From an uncultured Lachnospiraceae bacterium (GTDB lineage Bacteria > Bacillota > Clostridia > Lachnospirales > Lachnospiraceae), in NCBI GenBank assembly GCA_946182825.1, contig CAMGZH010000008.1, positions 22,448 through 86,447 on the forward strand: a stretch of 64,000 bases of DNA, given 5' to 3'. A program made the position numbers and the translations under genes. This document shows, one piece after another, positions 60,977 to 64,000 of the stretch (its first letter is position 1; the number at the start of each line of letters is the position of its first letter). The notes under the pieces were generated by a model. It worked only from the letters and a program-made list of their open reading frames with translations, had not been told where the DNA came from and did not search any database.

Positions 60977-61633
60977 CTACAGGAAATCGTAGAAATCCTC
61001 CCCCTTCGGATTGATTTTAAAGGTCATAGGCTCCTTTGATACCGGATGCTGCAGGTTCAGTTCCACCGCCGCTAAAGCCAGGGCTCTACCGGTAGACGGA
61101 CCGCCATACTTTACATCCCCAAGGATCGGCGCCGTTCTTGCCGCAAACTGACAACGGATCTGATGGAATCTTCCTGTATCCAGGGTGACCTCCATCAAAG
61201 CAGCTCCATCCAGTCGGGTCAGGGTGCGATAATGAAGCACTGCCTTTTTCCCCCGCGGATTTGTCTCTTCCACAACTCTGGCTCTGTTCTTGACCCCATC
61301 CTTCACCAGATAGTCTGTCATAGTACCTTCCTTTGGCATCGCCTCTCTTGTCACAATGACATGGTACTTTTTCCAGAGTCGCTTCTCCCGCATCTGAATC
61401 GTCAGCTCATTGGTCACATTACTTGTCTTCCCAAAAACAAGCACGCCTTCCACCGGCTGATCCAGTCGGCTGACCACGCCTACATAAGGATCCTCTCCCG
61501 CTTTCTTTCGATAATTGGCAAGCTCGGACACCAGATCCTTCTCAGCCACTTTCGCTGTCTCCACTGCCAATCCTGCCGGCTTATACACCACCATGATTGC
61601 AGCATCCTCATAAATCATATCCCAGTTATACAT
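60977..61633 (-). CDS. RluA family RNA pseudouridine synthase
   Basis: Isomerises uridine to pseudouridine in rRNA or tRNA. About 218 residues without an S4 domain, so of the short RluA/TruC/YjbO-like type. Motifs: IMVVYKPAGLAVET, VSRLDQPVEGVLVFGKT with the catalytic Asp in RLD, KKYHVIVT, TLDTGRFHQIRCQFAA and GDVKYGG. ATG at 61633 has GGAGG only three bases upstream; an alternative ATG at 61669 lies inside a hairpin and follows AAGGGG. The choice is uncertain, and both keep the domain whole. It follows the two-component genes by about 60 bp and may be co-transcribed with them. Confidence 0.88.
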   Translation of the reverse strand: MYNWDMIYEDAAIMVVYKPAGLAVETAKVAEKDLVSELANYRKKAGEDPYVGVVSRLDQPVEGVLVFGKTSNVTNELTIQMREKRLWKKYHVIVTREAMPKEGTMTDYLVKDGVKNRARVVEETNPRGKKAVLHYRTLTRLDGAALMEVTLDTGRFHQIRCQFAARTAPILGDVKYGGPSTGRALALAAVELNLQHPVSKEPMTFKINPKGEDFYDFL

Positions 61634-61656
61634 ACTCCTCCAATCTATCCCCCACA

Positions 61657-61691
61657 GGCACTTCCCCATGGCGCCCCTTGCGCCAAGTGCC
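61657..61691 (-). other. Two-tier hairpin between the response regulator and pseudouridine synthase genes
   Basis: Outer stem GGCACTT/AAGTGCC (61657-61663 and 61685-61691) with inner GGCGC/GCGCC (61670-61674 and 61680-61684). There is no T-run. It contains the alternative start region of the downstream gene. Confidence 0.55.
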
Positions 61692-61695
61692 GATT

Positions 61696-62391
61696 TTATA
61701 TTTTCATTCGGTAACCAACGCCCCAGACGGTTTCAATGTACTGTGGCTTATCCTTGTTCATCTCGATCTTTTCACGGATCTTCTTAATATGAACGGTAAC
61801 CGTTGCAATATCTCCCACAGAATCCATATCCCAGATCTTCTGAAACAACTGTTCCTTGGAAAAGACCTGGTTCGGGTTCTCTGCCATGAAGCTAAGAAGC
61901 TCATACTCCCTTGTTGTAAGATTCTTCTCTTCTCCGTCCACCCAGACCTGATGGCTTGTCTTATCGATCTTCAGACCCCTGATCCGAATGATCTCATCAT
62001 CCGCTGTTGCGTTGGCAACATTTACCAACCGCTCATAACGGGACAGATGAGCCTTTACCCTTGCTACCAGTTCACTGGGGGAGAAGGGCTTCGTAATATA
62101 ATCATCCGCCCCGAGACCCAGTCCCTTAACCTTGTCGATGTCCTCTTTCCTTGCAGAAACCATCAGGATCGGTGCATCCTTCTCCGTACGGATCTGCCGG
62201 CAGATCTCAAAGCCGTCCATTCCCGGAAGCATCACATCCAGGATGTAGAGATCGTAGTCCTCATCCATGGCCTTTCGAAGCCCTTCCGTTCCATCCGTGC
62301 AGACATCCACAACATAATCGGACAATTCAAGATAATCCTTTTCCAGTTCTGCGATTGCTTCCTCGTCTTCCACGATCAAGATTCTACTCAT
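61696..62391 (-). CDS. OmpR family response regulator
   Basis: Transcription factor of 231 residues paired with the kinase encoded just upstream. Receiver domain (1-about 120): ILIVEDEEAIAELEK, the phospho-acceptor Asp in YILDVMLPGMDGFE, VSARKEDIDKV (Thr/Ser switch) and DDYITKPFSPSELVAR with the conserved Lys. Winged-helix DNA-binding domain (about 130-231): LTTREYELLSFMAENPNQVFS and a recognition helix around VTVHIKKIREKIE, ending VWGVGYRM. ATG overlaps the kinase stop by four bases (ATGA) with AGGAG upstream. Target genes unknown. Confidence 0.96.
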   Translation of the reverse strand: MSRILIVEDEEAIAELEKDYLELSDYVVDVCTDGTEGLRKAMDEDYDLYILDVMLPGMDGFEICRQIRTEKDAPILMVSARKEDIDKVKGLGLGADDYITKPFSPSELVARVKAHLSRYERLVNVANATADDEIIRIRGLKIDKTSHQVWVDGEEKNLTTREYELLSFMAENPNQVFSKEQLFQKIWDMDSVGDIATVTVHIKKIREKIEMNKDKPQYIETVWGVGYRMKI

Positions 62392-63875
62392 GCTTGTTCT
62401 CCTGTATTCTCTGGCTCGCTATATTTCCTCAACACAAAATAAAATACACTGCCTTCTCCCAGCTTGCTGGTGGCCCAGATCTGTCCTCCATGGTCGGAAA
62501 TGATCTTCTTAACGATGGACAGACCAATGCCGCTTCCCTTGATCTTCGTCGTTCTGGATTTATCCCCGCGATAGAGCCTGTCAAAGATATGGGGCAGATC
62601 CTCCTTGCTGATTCCCTGTCCGTTATCTTCGATCTCCACCTGCACATAATCGCCGGCATCCCGAAGACGCATGGAAATGGAAAGATTTCCTTCCGGCTTC
62701 TTATACTTCACGGCGTTACCCACAATATTGTGGATCACCCGGGTCAGCTGCTCCGGATCTGCAATGACGGCACATCCCTTCGGCAACTCATTATAGTAGG
62801 AAAGACCAATATCCTGGTTGGCAAGATCCATTCCTACCTCTTCGTTACAGCTTTGGAAAAACTCACCTACATCCAGCGGCACAAAATTGTAAGGGATCCG
62901 ATCCGTATCGATCTTGGAATAGATGGACAACTCATTTAGCAGAGCGTTCATCTCCTTCGCCTTGCTGTGGATGGTTCTGACGTACTTCTCCTGCTTCTCC
63001 GGGGTATTGGCAATGCCATCAAGGATCCCTTCGGAATAACCGGTGATGGACGTCAGTGGGGTCTTCAGATCATGGGCGATATTGCTGATAAGCTGTCGCT
63101 GTGCATCCTCTGCCTCAAGCTTCTGGATGGCGTCTGCGGAAAGCCGTTTGCGCATTCGCTCCATTGCCCTTGCCAGATCCGTCAGTTCATCACTGCCCTT
63201 CACATCAATGACATGATCCAGCTTGCCCTTCTCGATCTCCTCCGCCGCCTTTTGCATCTTCCGGATCTTCGGCATAATACCGCCGTAGAGCCAGGAGATC
63301 AGAACCGCTGCTGTAAAAAGCAGGATCAAAAGAGCCGAAGCCAGATAATCAAACAGGATCTTTTGTCCCTCCGGCAGAAGCCGGTTGGCCGTGGTGAAAA
63401 CAAAAACGCTTCCCCGCTTGCCGTTTCCGTAACCGTAATCCACCTGCTGGATCGTAACCGGAACATCCCCTACGGTCTCCACCAGAGTCTCGCCGTCCCG
63501 TAACCGACCGTACTCCGGAAGTTCCGTGAAGCTCGGGCGAACCTCATCCTGGGATCCGTCAAAAAGGATCTTCAAGCCCTCCCTCTGAATGAGGAAAGAA
63601 TGCTTTTCCTGAAGGCTCTCGTTCATTTTACGAATCAGGGATTCCTTCTGGAAATTCTGCGGATTCTTCTCCGCCCACTTCTTCAGGATCTCAATCTCAT
63701 TACTGGTATTGTTTTGCAGAAGTGACAGAGAGTTCGCAAAATAAAGTGCCCTTCTCTGAGAAGCCTCCTGGTCCTTCTGGGCCCGGGTGATTCCAAGGAA
63801 CAGAAGAAACGCCAGGAGCATCGGTACAATAATAATGATCAAGAAGCTGATGATCAGTCGTTTCTTTAACTTCAT
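62388..63875 (-). CDS. Membrane sensor histidine kinase
   Basis: Sensor of 495 residues: transmembrane helix 1 (about 6-29), an extracellular region of about 140 residues, helix 2 (about 177-198), HAMP (about 200-250), HisKA with the phospho-acceptor His near residue 268 (SNIAHDLKTPLTSITGYSEG) and a HATPase domain with NAVKY (N box), DNGQGISKEDLPHIFDRLYRGDK split over the G1/F boxes, and GSGIGLSIVKKI (G2). It is the first gene of the pair, upstream of the response regulator, the less common order. The sensory part gives no clue to the signal. Start ATG with AAAGGAG upstream. Confidence 0.95.
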   Translation of the reverse strand: MKLKKRLIISFLIIIIVPMLLAFLLFLGITRAQKDQEASQRRALYFANSLSLLQNNTSNEIEILKKWAEKNPQNFQKESLIRKMNESLQEKHSFLIQREGLKILFDGSQDEVRPSFTELPEYGRLRDGETLVETVGDVPVTIQQVDYGYGNGKRGSVFVFTTANRLLPEGQKILFDYLASALLILLFTAAVLISWLYGGIMPKIRKMQKAAEEIEKGKLDHVIDVKGSDELTDLARAMERMRKRLSADAIQKLEAEDAQRQLISNIAHDLKTPLTSITGYSEGILDGIANTPEKQEKYVRTIHSKAKEMNALLNELSIYSKIDTDRIPYNFVPLDVGEFFQSCNEEVGMDLANQDIGLSYYNELPKGCAVIADPEQLTRVIHNIVGNAVKYKKPEGNLSISMRLRDAGDYVQVEIEDNGQGISKEDLPHIFDRLYRGDKSRTTKIKGSGIGLSIVKKIISDHGGQIWATSKLGEGSVFYFVLRKYSEPENTGEQA

Positions 63876-63920
63876 TGTCGCTCCTTTCTCAGATAATAGA
63901 CAGAATAGCCGTACCTTTTC

Positions 63921-63949
63921 AGTATAACATGAGCTTTATTCCACGAAAA
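63921..63949 (-). promoter_or_regulatory. Candidate extended -10 promoter of the two-component operon
   Basis: TATACT (63921-63926) preceded by TGT, an extended -10, with a weak TTTTCG -35 at 17 bp. About 45 bp upstream of the kinase start. The last 50 bp of the window show no further feature. Confidence 0.45.
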
Positions 63950-64000
63950 GAGGGGCTGTGAAATAATCAGCTCATGAAAAAAAGAGAAGTAATAGCTGGA

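Noticed and set aside
1..64000. tRNA, rRNA, CRISPR arrays, insertion sequences, prophage
   Set aside because: No cloverleaf-like clusters, rRNA-like stretches, regularly spaced repeats, transposases, integrases or phage structural genes were recognised; long + strand frames opposite the genes are compositional shadows.

Overview
The window is a 64 kb chromosomal segment of a low-to-mid GC Gram-positive anaerobe of the class Clostridia, most likely family Lachnospiraceae; the genus cannot be fixed from the sequence. The signs are a Firmicutes gene order around hup-rqcP-divIC-tilS-hpt-ftsH, AGGAGG-type ribosome binding sites, sigma-A-like promoters, GlpP antitermination, a three-gene FAD/DUF1667 glycerol-3-phosphate dehydrogenase set, a zinc-ribbon membrane protein and a wall-polymer cluster. 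All genes except glpP and an ArsR-type regulator lie on the minus strand, so the window reads from right to left. No rRNA, tRNA, CRISPR array, phage or insertion sequence was seen.

Layout in + coordinates. 1-7.5 kb: housekeeping genes (a partial membrane protein, pyk, carbamate kinase, an HtrA protease, glmS), each with its own promoter or terminator. 7.5-30 kb: a cell-surface glycopolymer region in two operons plus an LCP ligase. One operon starts at licD (about 30.1 kb) and runs through two pyruvyltransferase-like genes, a TagF-like polymerase, an acyltransferase, a secreted beta-helix protein, an epimerase and a very large secreted metallophosphatase. The other starts at a WcaJ-like priming transferase (16.2 kb) and runs through a TagGH-like exporter, an IspD/TarI cytidylyltransferase, two GT2 enzymes and a UDP-sugar pyrophosphorylase. 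Together they resemble a teichoic-acid-like pathway: priming, nucleotide precursors, polymerisation, decoration, export and LCP attachment. glpP sits divergently between the two operons.

30-37 kb: a peptidoglycan operon (alpha/beta hydrolase, murF, ddl, murI) driven by a promoter that appears to give a leaderless mRNA. A highly folded 138-bp element lies between ddl and murI. It is followed by a zinc-ribbon/TM/propeller-like protein and a divergent ArsR regulator. 38-41 kb: the glycerol-3-phosphate dehydrogenase trio, whose leader carries a terminator hairpin that the GlpP encoded 24 kb away could control. 41-54 kb: an SbcCD/YhaNO-like pair, a TetM-like GTPase fused to a Rae1/YacP-type NYN nuclease, a GH13 amylase, ftsH, hpt, tilS, divIC, rqcP and hup. 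The sporulation genes that usually interrupt this cluster (yabP, yabQ, spoIIE) are absent, which suggests a non-sporulating lineage.

55-64 kb: phosphoglucomutase, a CCA-adding enzyme fused in frame to a PEGA-type lipoprotein, an archaeal-type prolyl-tRNA synthetase, an RluA-type pseudouridine synthase and a two-component system. The most unusual items are the CCA/lipoprotein in-frame fusion with a good internal start, the ribosomal GTPase-NYN nuclease fusion, the GlpP/attenuator pair, the folded element at 31.1-31.3 kb and the leaderless promoter of the cell-wall operon.
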